Origin: Carallia brachiata
Taxonomy: Eukaryota; Streptophyta; Magnoliopsida; Malpighiales; Rhizophoraceae
Assembly (NCBI GenBank): GCA_021464245.1
Contig: JADCRB010000031.1
Coordinates: 124,001-188,000, forward strand
Direction: 5' to 3'
DNA length: 64,000 nt
Below, piece after piece: positions 1 to 10,586 of the stretch. Within the stretch, counting starts at the first letter, position 1. Each line of letters begins with the position of its first letter. The notes beneath the pieces are model-generated. The model did not search any database. It was not told where the DNA came from and saw only the letters and a list, made by a program, of their open reading frames with translations. The position numbers and the translations under genes are program-made.

Positions 1-2543
1 TGTTTAGATTTTGATTTCTTTTAATTTTGGATTTATTAAAATTTAGATATTTTGAATTTTATGTTCCAGTTATTCGGCTTGTGAGACAATTAGTTTCAAG
101 TCAATTGGATTTTAAGTTATTTAGATTATTTGGAGCTTCGAGTTTTCTTTTTTTTTTTTTTTTTTTTTTGGTTAAATTGAATTGACTTTGAGCAAGTCCA
201 GCGATTTAATAATTAAATTGGGCCTGCTAGCCTGGCCCATTACCTCTCCAACTGAACCTCAAATGTATGGGTTTGAGACACAATTTTAAATTTTGGTTTC
301 GGCCCGTGTAAGATGGTTGATTACTTGGACTCAGCCCAATATATATTCAAACGTTGAGTCAGCCCAAAATACGTTGGCCCAAGCATTGGCGGGTCTAATA
401 GCATCACTTAAATCTGAATTTTAAGTTAAAATCTTGCTCTTGTGTTTATTTTGTGCCACTTACCGATAAAAATGGAAGGTAGAATCGACAGTCGACCAAT
501 GCGCCTGTTAGTGTATAAGTTAATAGATAATGGAGAATTAGCACAAAACATTGTGGTATAGTAATAAGGAGAGTTTTTTAGCACAAAACATTGTGGTCTA
601 GGAGAGTTTTGTTCCTAAGCAAGAACCTAAGTTAATTTTTTGCTAAATTTTTTAGTAAGACTAGACGTATATCTTAGACCTACAAAATTGTGGGAGCAAC
701 CAGATTGCCTTTGTTTAAATATCATAGAATTTGCTCATCTATAAATTTAACTTATGGCCTAACCTACTGTATAGTGTGATGATGCAATTTTTTTTTAACG
801 GGACTGAATAGTATTATCTCTAATTTTTTATTTTTTATACAAAAAAATTAAAATAATGATGAAAATTTAACATCAAAGGGATTAATTTACAGTCTTATCA
901 TCAATCTCTTCAACCCATACTTGAAGCAAAACATGGATAGGGGTTACAAAGTCTTTATTTCTTCCAAAATTTGGAATTACTTGGGGAGAAGACATTTTTA
1001 TGTATTGAGGGAATGTGCTAATTGAACCAATGCTCTAAATTTGCAAAGAAATATCCTTGCCTTTTCAAACTGCTCTAAACTTGATATCTAATTAATTTTG
1101 ATTTTTGCGTTGACAAATTGTCCTCTGGTGAATGTCTCTAACCTGAATTTTTAACCATTGGGATGATAGAATTTGTGCTTTTCAAATAAAAAGCCTCAAG
1201 TTCCAATATCACTTTCAATTGATGAAATGAGAAGAGGCTTTGACCCTATTGCGTATATTGGCACAATGAACCTTCTAGTAAAACATTAAAATTGGATATT
1301 ATATTTTTATTTATTAAAAAATTTATTAAATTATGAATTATAGAATATAAATAACTCTCTCTATCTCTGTAGACTTCATACTTTCAATAAAAATTAAAAT
1401 TTAAAATTTCTAAAATAGAGGTATAAATTCTATTCATTATCTCATTGAAATGTTTGTTGAAATATTTGTTGAATAGACTGAAACAACATCTTACTAAAAT
1501 ACTACAAATGGTGAGAACTAAGAGTTAAAATTCAGTACAACAAGAATAAATGAAAGTTAATTTCAAATTTAATATGAAATTCAAAGTTAAAACTGTTTGT
1601 TTTTAGCAGAAAGAAATGTCACTCCCCAGAAAGAAGGGTGCATCAACTTGATTTTAGTGGAGCCACAATACCATTAGAATGTGCAATAACCAAACCTAAT
1701 ATTATTAACTTGTTAATTATTTGCCAAATGGTTTCCATTTTTCAAGTCAATTGAGAATCTCATTGAATCTTGAGTTATAGTGTAAGTCTCTTTGACAGTA
1801 AAATACCTGCATATATTCTATCTTGCACTATTCCAGTTAAACAATGTAATTTGAAGGCCATTCAAGTTCAACAGGGAAAAAAAAAAGTGACTCATGGGCA
1901 CACTGTGGATCAAATATGGTCCTCAAAGGACATCGTCCAATGCTTTCTGGAGACTTAAACAAACTCAGCGGCCTAACCTCAAAACCTCATAAAATTCCCC
2001 CTGTGCCTATCTCATAGCAATCCTTCAGATTGATACATCAAGGCAATTGAATTTCCGAGACATTAAATTTGTGGAAATGGTCTCCCCATGGAGAAAATGG
2101 AGGGGAGATGTATTACTACTAGATGGTCCTTAGCGATGGAAGACAAACACACGAATCAGAATGACTACTGTGTAACCAACGAAGCCATTAATCAAGTGGT
2201 GTTAATGGTCATGTGAGAACGAGTTTGAATCTCAGTGTTCTAATCTTGAACACCAAAAACAAATGAATAACAATGTGAGGACAAGAAACTCTCCTTTCGC
2301 CTTAACGGGAATGGACCAAGTGCAGTTGCTCACCGAAACAACAAAGCACACATAATGTAATACAAAGAAGGTTTATATGTTTTACAAATGTCTTCAAAGT
2401 TACTTTACTTCTTAATGAAATTTTCAGTCACTTTCAGCAATACATTTTTTACATTATTGGTAGATATCACAGACATTAATGGCCATTGCATGATCAGCTC
2501 CAACTTTCAAGCGAGTAGTAGATATCTCCACGAAACAAACAGG
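1..2543. other. Intergenic, no gene seen
   Basis: AT-rich spacer downstream of the HSA32 gene. Only short, unconserved reading frames occur. There is a T-run near 149-169. A short imperfect tandem repeat near 538-607 contains the unit AGCACAAAACATTGTGGT twice, each followed by TAG a few bases later. The last few hundred bases before 2544 are probably the HSA32 3' UTR, but no transcript end can be placed. Confidence 0.6.
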
Positions 2544-3134
2544 TCAGAACAGAAAATGTGACGGTCCAGAAAAAGAACTTTTACCCATGTTGTGGCCTCT
2601 GAGGCATTCTAGACCAATTACTTGAGAATGATCCACAAAGAGGTTTACCTAAAAAGAAGGATCACATATTCATGTTATGAATCTTTAATGCAAAATTACT
2701 CAATTTCTACCGAGAAATGAAAGAGGATTATACCTTTGGACCGTAGCGTTTGATAAACCACTCAGCTGTTCTAGAATTGGAAGCATCAAACATGGTCTTC
2801 TCCACACCTAGCCGTCCAATGACTTTTGCAATTATATCTGCCCTCAAGGAGTCAGCATCTTTGCAGATATCATCAGCTTCAATCATTATCATGTCTGCAC
2901 CAGCCTCTAAGCATCTCTCTGCCCTTCTAATCAAGAGATCAACATCTTCAACAAGCTCTGCATAACAGAACACTACGCTCCAGAATCATGGCTTACAAAC
3001 AAAGTGCAGTCACATGATGGTTAACAATTAAGGCACAACTTCCCAGGGTATAGGGTAGTCCTATCCACAGATTTTAATATGTTCGAATTTGCAGGCAGCT
3101 AGAATTTTTCCAATATTACTCATCCCCAAAAAAA

Positions 3135-3165
<31 letters not shown>

Positions 3166-5887
3166 TAATTCATCAAATATTGTGCAAATTAGGCAATTTC
3201 TTTCCACGACCTGCAACGCTTGATAGGGGTAATGGAGGGGCTTGGAAAGGACAGTAAACACAGAACAGTGGCCCTGCAGTCTCTCAAACATGATTATATG
3301 GTAGGTACTGGATGTTTATTGCATTGATCAATTCATTCAATCCTCAATAAATCGTACTTAAGCTTGTATGCCTGCCCATTGTTACATCTAACCCTAATGG
3401 GTCCGTTAACATTGTTATGTCCTGCAGGAAAGGCTGTACTAAGAGCCTAATCGATAGCATCCACTTTTGTTCATTTCCAGCTGGTCTTTCTTCATCCATT
3501 GTTACCTTATTCTGGCTGATGGCCCATTATTTATTTTACCCCCTTCAACACAGCCCCAGAAATTAGTACTTTCTTAACCGATCCTGCCCTTTTCTTGCTT
3601 GTGAGGGAGAGAAGCACCCATTTTCCCAACTAATAGATAGTTTTCAGCTAGAAAATGAATAAGGAACATAATCAATATGGGGAACAAGGGAATACTGGAC
3701 TTTATCCCTCTTTTTCTTATTTCGACCAGAACAAGAAGTGGTTTTTTGCACAGCTTGCTCACAGTGCATGGATCACAAAAAAAGGGAAAAAACCAAGAAC
3801 CACATTATTTTGGACCAAAAAGGATCTCTGTCAGATATCACTTGAGCAAAACTATTTTTGCAGCTATCACTTTCTTTTTTCTTACCAGAGGTTCGAGGTG
3901 CTGGCGCCACATAAGCACCAAATGCCCTGTCACCACTGATGGGAATGTCAGACTTGTTGAACTTGACAGCAAATTGAGGCTTAGCTTTAAGGCCGCCACT
4001 TTTGATTAAACGCACGTATCTCAGAAGAGTCTCCTCTGGAACACCAAGTGACCCCACATTGAGCTCAATTGTGTCAAACCCCAAATTCTTACATTCCTGA
4101 AAATTGTTATGGCAGAAAAGGTCCATCACCACCCAAACACAACATTCTACAGAACATATGAAAATTTAAGCAGCTCTCATGCATGCGTCACCTCAATGTA
4201 CTCTTTGAAAGCTGATGGACCTTTACGAAGCAGATGTTCAGCCCAATCACCCGTACTAACATACACATCATGTTGGTGAGCCATATCAATAACATCTTTA
4301 ATAAAAGATTTAGGCATCAAACTATGAGAACCTCCAGAGAACTTCAGTCCATCGACAAACGGCCCCATGGACTCAAAAATATCCTGTAAAGAAGAGTCAT
4401 AATAGCAAGCATAAACAACTGGGAAACCAGATTTAACTTCCCTATTCTACAAATTCCACCTAATTGACCCAGGCCAAACATTCAAAATGATTCAAAGATG
4501 TAATGAAGGACTCTGAACTGCAAAATTTCAAAGGTAAATTTATGTCATTCCACCTAACTGACAAGTATTGATATGGGTGGTCTTAAAGGAAATTCCGCAT
4601 CCAAACTTCAATCCACAACCAATTCATTAACATCCACAGCTGTGGATTTGTTGCCAGTGGTTTGAGAGGATTGGGCTAAATTTATGTCATATCATCTATG
4701 CTTAAGTCAGCCAATAACAAAGCAAACAAAACACAAGAATCAAATTTTTGTAAGGGCATACAGATACTTTAATAGAAAAGGCGAAACTCTTAACTTTTAT
4801 TTTGAAGTAATGTAGGACTTACTCTCAATGCTTGCAAAGGGGTGTGCGTTGCATTTAATAGTCTTTAAAAATTACGACCCCACTTCATCTTGATTTATCT
4901 AAGTTCATATATGTAAATAAAAATAATGTGTTAAATACATATTAAAATTTGAAGTAATCCGATCGGGTAAGTTTTTGGCAATTTTCAGCCGTTTTTAGAA
5001 CTGTCAACCCACTTGCAAATCTCCGAGGGTAGTTCTGAAAAGATAAAAACCACATATTTTTTTTGCATTTTGGGTTGGGCGATTTTTGGCCGATTGCATT
5101 GTTTACGAACAGCCTGCAGATAAGCACTCACTTCAAGTGATCATGTCCCATGACACAACACATTCTTTCCTTATACACATACCCCCATACCATCTATGTA
5201 TACACTCATGATTACAACCTCACTGAGCACAACAAAAGAAACTTCAGAGCTTCACATAGACAGTTTCGAAAAACTTTAAAGTGATATAGACCGTTAGATT
5301 GTTGAATTCAAAAAAAAAAAAAAAAAAACTATGTTATTACGTTGATCTACTTAAGCGAAACTACGTAGTCATTCTCTAGCGCAATTCTACTTAGGATATT
5401 CACTGATCATTTATCTTGATCCCACATCAATAACCTCAAAACTTAAAAATCTCAAGCAAACAGCAATTTACAAATTGAGCATCCTGACAGTGCTAGAACC
5501 GGATTAGTTGGGTCCCAACAAGGCCTACCGTATAACGGGCGAAGACCCCAAAAAATTGAGCATCCCACACTCAACAAATCCACAAACTATGAGCAAAAAA
5601 ACCCATTTCTGCTTAAAGGGTTGTTGTTGTTGTTGTTGGAAATTACATGATGATGAACCATAAAAATGCAAAACAACAACCAACAACAATGCACAATCAA
5701 AGAGAAAGAAAGAGAAAAATAGAGAGAGAGAGAGAGAGGGGGTGATGATGATGGTAAGTACTTGAAGAATGTTTTGGCTGAAGAGGGTGTACTGGGGCCC
5801 ACGCATCTCGGTGACTCCGAACCGGCGAGGCTTCTCCGGCCGATCCTCGTCATCCTCGAAGCTCTTCCACCGGTAATACCCTGACAT
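2544..5887 (-). CDS. HSA32: HSA32, heat-stress-associated 32 kDa protein (phosphosulfolactate synthase-like)
   Basis: Five coding exons on the minus strand: 5887-5762, 4383-4192, 4096-3886, 2957-2734 and 2648-2544. All have GT-AG borders and consistent phase, giving 285 aa, about the length of Arabidopsis HSA32. The protein opens MSGYYRWKSFEDDEDRPEKP and contains FVDGLKFSGGSHSLMPKSFI, VYVSTGDWAEHLLRKGPSAF, GFDTIELN, FAVKFNKSDIP, RRAERCLEAGADMIMIEADD and LRADIIAKVIGRLGVEKTMF, all close to HSA32. The family is a TIM barrel related to archaeal ComA phosphosulfolactate synthase. In plants it is needed for long-term acquired thermotolerance, acting with HSP101, and no enzymatic role is established there. 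The last exon reads through a GTAAAAG at the HNMG codons and stops 11 codons later. I prefer this to a further intron because the total length fits. No frameshift is seen. Intron 3 carries a GA microsatellite (3141-3165). Confidence 0.95.
3141..3165. repeat. GA microsatellite in HSA32 intron 3
   Basis: About 12 uninterrupted GA units directly after an A-run, between coding exons 3 and 4 of HSA32. It is a likely length polymorphism with no coding effect. Confidence 0.9.
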
Positions 5888-5917
5888 TTCTTCTTCTTCT
5901 CTCTCTCTCTCTCTCTG
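5888..5917 (-). repeat. Pyrimidine/purine tract in HSA32 5' leader
   Basis: TTC followed by CT repeats on the plus strand, so GA/GAA-rich in the transcript, directly upstream of the HSA32 start codon. Such tracts are common in plant 5' leaders. Confidence 0.7.
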
Positions 5918-6013
5918 TTTTTTATTTTTTTTTTCCTAAAATAAATTCGATTTTAATTTTTATGGATAAAATTTGCTAATCATTTGTCAGAGAGGCTTGG
6001 AGAAGGCTGGCGG

Positions 6014-6029
6014 TTCTTCTAGAAATTTT
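6014..6029 (-). promoter_or_regulatory. Candidate heat shock element upstream of HSA32
   Basis: The stretch TTCTTCTAGAAATTT contains the perfect inverted pair TTCTAGAA (6017-6024), followed at the right spacing by an imperfect third unit (TTT instead of TTC). The trimeric heat-shock-factor consensus is TTCnnGAAnnTTC. It lies about 130 bp upstream of the start codon, and HSA32 is a known heat-shock-factor target. Binding here is inferred. Confidence 0.5.
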
Positions 6030-6039
6030 GTCTCTCTGC

Positions 6040-7497
6040 GGTGCATTCTCCATTCTCCACTTTCTTTTTTACTTTTAATTTTGTTTTCTTTTTTATAAAA
6101 AAAAAAAAAAAGAATTTATGCTTTTTTAACGAAAATAACCTTTTTTTTTTAATTTAATGGAAATAACAGATCATTTACCCGTCATTCTATAAAATATAAA
6201 AAGGTTCTATATGATTACTTGAATAAAATATTATTTATATAATATAAAAAAATTAAACATAAAATATGCAATTTTCTGGTGTCCGTATTTACTGATAAGA
6301 TTTGCATTCAATAAAGATTTCTTATTTCATAATATGAAAAAGAGTAATTTTACGTAAACAAAGAAAAGCATAGCTACAAAGAGATACGTACCTTTTGTTT
6401 TTACACATATTTTATATTGTTATTGCTTATCAATACTAATAATATTACATATAATAAATTATAAATAAAAAATATAAAAATTTATAAAATTTATAATTAA
6501 AATTAATATATAACAGACTTATAAATAATATAACACACGTTAATTTTATCAGCGCCGCATCTCTGACTCCATATATTTATCATGTTCCCACGGAGAATAG
6601 GATGAGGTTAAGTAATCGACCTGATTTCTGCTTGCCCTCCTAGGATCTTATTAAGCCACTTGAACTAGGATCTTATTAAGTCACTTGAACTGGGCAGACC
6701 TATTTAATTTGAACAGTAAATATAGGTGGACAGAAAGATGAGGATGCAGAGCAGACGAAAAAATTATTTTGTATAATTATGTGAGTTTTTTTGTGCAGCA
6801 TAACGTTGAATTATTGTAATAAAATTTTAAAATAATTTTTTATCTATTTTTTGTTGTATAAATTAAATATCTTATTACACAAATAAATTTATTAGTTGCA
6901 TAAAAAAAAATTTCTGTTCTCTGTATATTTTTCTCTACGTCCACGTGATCGGACTCTAATTTGATATGGGCTCTTTGACACTTGAGCGGAATTTCAAAAA
7001 AAAAAAAACAAAAACAAAAACTATTGTGCTAAGGAATTTTGCAGGTTATGGGTTGTCTGGATATTGATAAAAGTTAACAAATTATTCAAGTATGATTACA
7101 ATGAACATGTGATAGTTTATTCACAACATTTATCTTTATCACGTATTTTTAATCCAATTAATTGGAATATTTTGTTAAAATTTCTTGAAACATCTATATA
7201 AGTTTGATATCACCTAACTTACATTTACTAATTATTTTCCATACTGAATTTTTAATATACTATTGGACCATCGAGCATGTTCTTTTTGTTCTCATTGCAT
7301 TTCTAAATAATACTTCTATTTTAAGATCCTTATGAATTGTTTAAACGCATTACAAAAATTGATCGAATAATTAATTTAAAAGTTCCATATTGAAAGTTTT
7401 TAAATAGGGCTTGATATTACGTGATGGTATAATTGAGACTATAAAAAGCAATATGAGCAAATCAGTTAAAAGGCATTCAAAACTGATTTGTAATGAT
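6040..7497. other. Intergenic, AT-rich, no gene seen
   Basis: No conserved reading frame. A 24-25 bp tandem duplication (GATCTTATTAAG plus CACTTGAACT) occupies about 6643-6690. A stretch near 6765-6900 resembles the small AT-rich inverted-repeat elements at 58.0 and 58.7 kb. Confidence 0.5.
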
Positions 7498-7506
7498 GTC
7501 ATAATT

Positions 7507-8006
7507 GGGGATATGTATAATTTCAATTCTAAACTTTTAATTTTTTTATATTTAAATTCTAAATTTTTTTGATATTTTATTTGAGTTTTAAATTTTTTAA
7601 TTTCTTACTAAATAAATCCTTTAGTTAACAAAAAGTGATTAATCTGTTAATAAATGAATTTAACTTAATAAAATTTATTTAAAAAATATTAAATAGATGA
7701 ATTAAATATTTTTTTCATCAACAATATATACATATTAAATATTTTTTAATCAAAAAATATACATATTAAATAGATAAAATGTATGTTTTTTTGAGAAAAA
7801 AATATTCAATTCATATATTTAATCTTTTGTTAAATAATTTTTTGTAAGGTTAAAATTATTTTTTAATAGATTGATCACTTTTGATCAACAAAGGCACTGA
7901 TTTGATAGAAAATCAAAAAATTTAAAATTCAAATGAAATATTAAAAAAATTTACGATTCAAATATAAAAAAACTTAAAAATTTAAGATTTAAAATATATA
8001 TATTCC
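7507..8006. mobile_element. MITE-1, Mutator-type miniature element (GGGATATG family)
   Basis: 500 bp AT-rich element starting GGGGATATGTATA and ending in TATATATTCC, so its ends are inverted repeats that extend inward for at least 50 bp. It is flanked by GTCATAATT (7498-7506) and GTCACAATT (8007-8015), a 9 bp target duplication with one mismatch. Nine-base duplications are the mark of Mutator-like transposition. No coding capacity. The interior resembles the elements at 25.05 and 57.08 kb. Confidence 0.75.
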
Positions 8007-8059
8007 GTCACAATTTAGTGTTTGGGAGCAGTTTCAATCACTCATCTACGCTAACATAT

Positions 8060-8430
8060 CTTTTTTTATCAGAAAGGAAATTGCATTATATTAAAACTCA
8101 GTCTAAATGCATAAAGGACCAACCTAAGAGCTCACACACACCGTACAAGAAAAGGAAATACAGGTCATCTTAACACTTAACATACACAGCACAGGCCACA
8201 AAAGCAACAGTCCAACTCTTACAACAAACATACAGGTCAAAGGAAGCTCAGACCCAAGCCCATAGCCTGGGAAAACGAAAGACCCGCGTGAGGGAGAGGC
8301 CCAAGGCCCAAATGAGGTCCAGCAATCCTCTATGTCGACATATCCATATACTTGGTGAAAGTCTACTTTTATGCTTCCACTTAGACAAAAAAAAATAAAA
8401 AAAAACACACAAAGTCTTCTTTTGTGGCAT
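8060..8430 (-). mobile_element. Possible 3' end of a non-LTR retroposon, minus orientation
   Basis: A T7 run at the left edge is followed by a stretch of higher GC than its surroundings. Read on the minus strand it ends in ATATAATGCAATTTCC and a poly(A)-like tail, as plant LINE 3' ends often do. I found no convincing target duplication, and the reading frames inside (8124-8430) show no recognisable domain. The right border is uncertain. Confidence 0.35.
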
Positions 8431-9258
8431 TAGGAAGCAGATGAGGTGGCATCTTCAATAAATGAAATAATAAACAGAATTTAAAAAAAATAACCAATAC
8501 TTATATGCTAGTAGTCAACAAAAATAAAATTTGAAAATGAATTTGGTGTTTGAATCTTAAAACTAGCTTATTGTTAAATCATTGTTTATACTCCAACTAA
8601 AAAAAAGAAAAAAAGAAAAAGACATTTGTAACATTGATTCATTGTATTCTTAAGAAAAAAGACTTTTACCCTTGTTAGTGAGTGCTTTGCTGCATTTAAA
8701 GCATTTGTTCATCCTAAAACTGTAAACTTTTCAAAGGAAAAGATCATTTTTATGAAATTCTTGACCACTGGGGCTCGAATGGTGGCTTAAACCAAATATT
8801 AAGTGGTAAATATTTTTACTTATTAAGAAAAAAATAAAGAAAAAGGTGGTAACTATTTAAGCAAGTTTGGAATATGAACAACCAAAAGACAACCTCTTCT
8901 TGGGGTCTACCATATGCACCACCAAATTTTGGGATCTTGATGATAGTACTCTTTGCTTTTCTTGTCACCAATGAAAGGAATCAGAATTTACAGAGGGAAA
9001 GAGAAGAGAAAGAAAGAATAAAGAAAAAATGTGTTAAGACCAAAGAAGCTTTTAACTCATGTATGTATCACAGCTGATTTTAACTACTTAATTGCTTCCC
9101 TTTGCTTTATTCGGATTCTCCCCTTGATGTTCCAGTAAAGCCTTGATATTAAAAGGGGAGTAGTGCCTTATTGCTATTGCTATGAGATTGCTTCTCCTTG
9201 CCCCTTTGCTCCAAAAATTCTTATTCAACTGCACACTGTTTTTGGGAGTCCTAAAAAA
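8431..9258. other. Intergenic and likely promoter/5' leader of the DUF1218 gene
   Basis: No gene seen. The reading frame at 8874-9077 ends in a lysine/glutamate-rich tail from A/G-rich DNA and matches no family I know. The final 100-200 bp are likely the leader of the gene starting at 9259. Confidence 0.5.
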
Positions 9259-10586
9259 ATGGCCAGAAACATAGGAATTTTGGTTTGCCTCTTAATCATG
9301 GCAATGGATGTTGTTGCTGGCATCCTTGGCATTGAAGCTGAAATAGCTCAAAACAAGGTACCATTTTGTTTTAATTAGATTCGACTGCAATTCAAACTCG
9401 AAACATTCAATCCTGTAAAATTTTACTATGGGTTCATATTTGTTGCACATTGGACTGAAATTTTTATTAGGGGTTTAGGGGGACCTTTCCTTGCTGATTT
9501 TGGATTTTTTTTTGATATCCAACAGGTGAAACATCAAAGAATGTGGATATTTGAGTGTAGAGAGCCAAGCTATCAGGCTTTCAAGCTAGGTTTGGCTGCA
9601 GCAGTGCTTCTCGCCTTGGCCCATGTTATTGGCAACCTGCTTGGTGGGTGCATTTGCATTTGGTCTAAAGAAGATTATGACAAAGCTACTGCTAACAGGC
9701 AATTAGCCGTGGCTTCCCTCTTTTTCTCATGGTATGTGCTTGGGTTTCCCACACTTCTTTCAAATTTACAAACACTTCCATAGGACAGGCATGTCATCTT
9801 CACCAAAATAATAGTATGATTTAAATCCCCTGAAGTTGGTTGAGACAGGCTGAATCTTAAAATTTGGTTGCACCTTAAGAATTTCAATTTCTAAAACTTG
9901 TGATGCGAGGGCCCCCATGTCCCATGTTTAGTTTATCTAATTAAGATAAATCTGAAAAATCCGCATTTTATGAAATTCCTCATCCAAGTCATAATAATAG
10001 TAATAGTTTATTGGTTGCATATCAAAGAATTGGGATAATTATTTTTTGGTCCTGAATTTCAAGTTTTAGAATGTAGTCCCAATGTTTTGTTCATTCCAAT
10101 TAGTCCTAAACATTGTCATTTCATATCTGATTAAGTCCAATATGTGATGGAATACAGTTGATCCATGAAGTATTCCATTGTTGATTGACTGTATTCCGCT
10201 GTTAATTGGACTTAATTATGATGAAACAACAATATTTAGGACTAAATTGAAATAGACAAAACGGTGAGAACTGTGTTGAAAAAAACTGAAACATTTAGGA
10301 CAAAAAAATATCGTTATCCCTCAAAACATTAGACTAGAGGAACTAAATAACAGGAATTGTGTTGTGGCAAACCAGGATCATCCTGGCGGTTGGGTTCTCA
10401 ATGCTGATCATAGGGACATTGTCAAACTCAAGATCAAGGAAATCATGCATGATAGCCCATCATCGAGTTCTTTCTATAGGAGGCATTTTATGCTTCATTC
10501 ATGGACTGTTCACGGTTGCCTACTATGTGTCTGCCACTGCTGCAGCCAGAGAAGACCAGAGGGCCAGCCATGGAACCTCGGCCTAA
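9259..10586 (+). CDS. DUF1218 family four-helix membrane protein
   Basis: Three exons, 9259-9357, 9526-9731 and 10376-10586, join in phase to 171 aa. The start ATGGCCAGAAAC is the first in-frame ATG before the hydrophobic N-terminus. The protein has an uncleaved-signal-like first helix (about residues 4-24), a FECREP loop, a second helix in AAAVLLALAHVIGNLLGGC (about 52-72), a third in LFFSWIILAVGFSMLIIG and a fourth in VLSIGGILCFIHGLFTVAYY near the C-terminus. Spaced cysteines around the second helix are typical of plant DUF1218 proteins, a family that includes VCC/DEAL (leaf vein and margin patterning) and MWL (lignin-modifying) members. The exact paralogue cannot be named, so the role here is unknown. 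Intron 2 contains a 289 bp transposable element (10032-10320). No frameshift is seen. Confidence 0.9.
10032..10320. mobile_element. MITE-5, inverted-repeat element in intron 2 of the DUF1218 gene
   Basis: 289 bp. It starts GGGATAATTATTTTTTGGTC and its other end, read in reverse complement, starts GGGATAACGATATTTTTTTG; the repeats continue as GTCCTGAA/GTCCTAAA. The flanks are TCAAAGAATT (10022-10031) and TCAAAACATT (10321-10330), a 10 bp duplication with two mismatches. The GGGATA ends and 10 bp duplication suggest a Mutator-type element related to the GGGATATG family. It lies wholly in the intron and ends 55 bp before the acceptor. Confidence 0.7.

Noticed and set aside
3655..4009. Plus-strand open frames of 94 and 110 codons
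   Set aside because: They are antisense to HSA32 exon 3 and the adjacent intron and have no recognisable domain.
5525..5853. Alternative minus-strand frame with long Leu/Ser runs near the HSA32 start
   Set aside because: It reads a GA microsatellite and intron sequence beyond the exon 1 donor.
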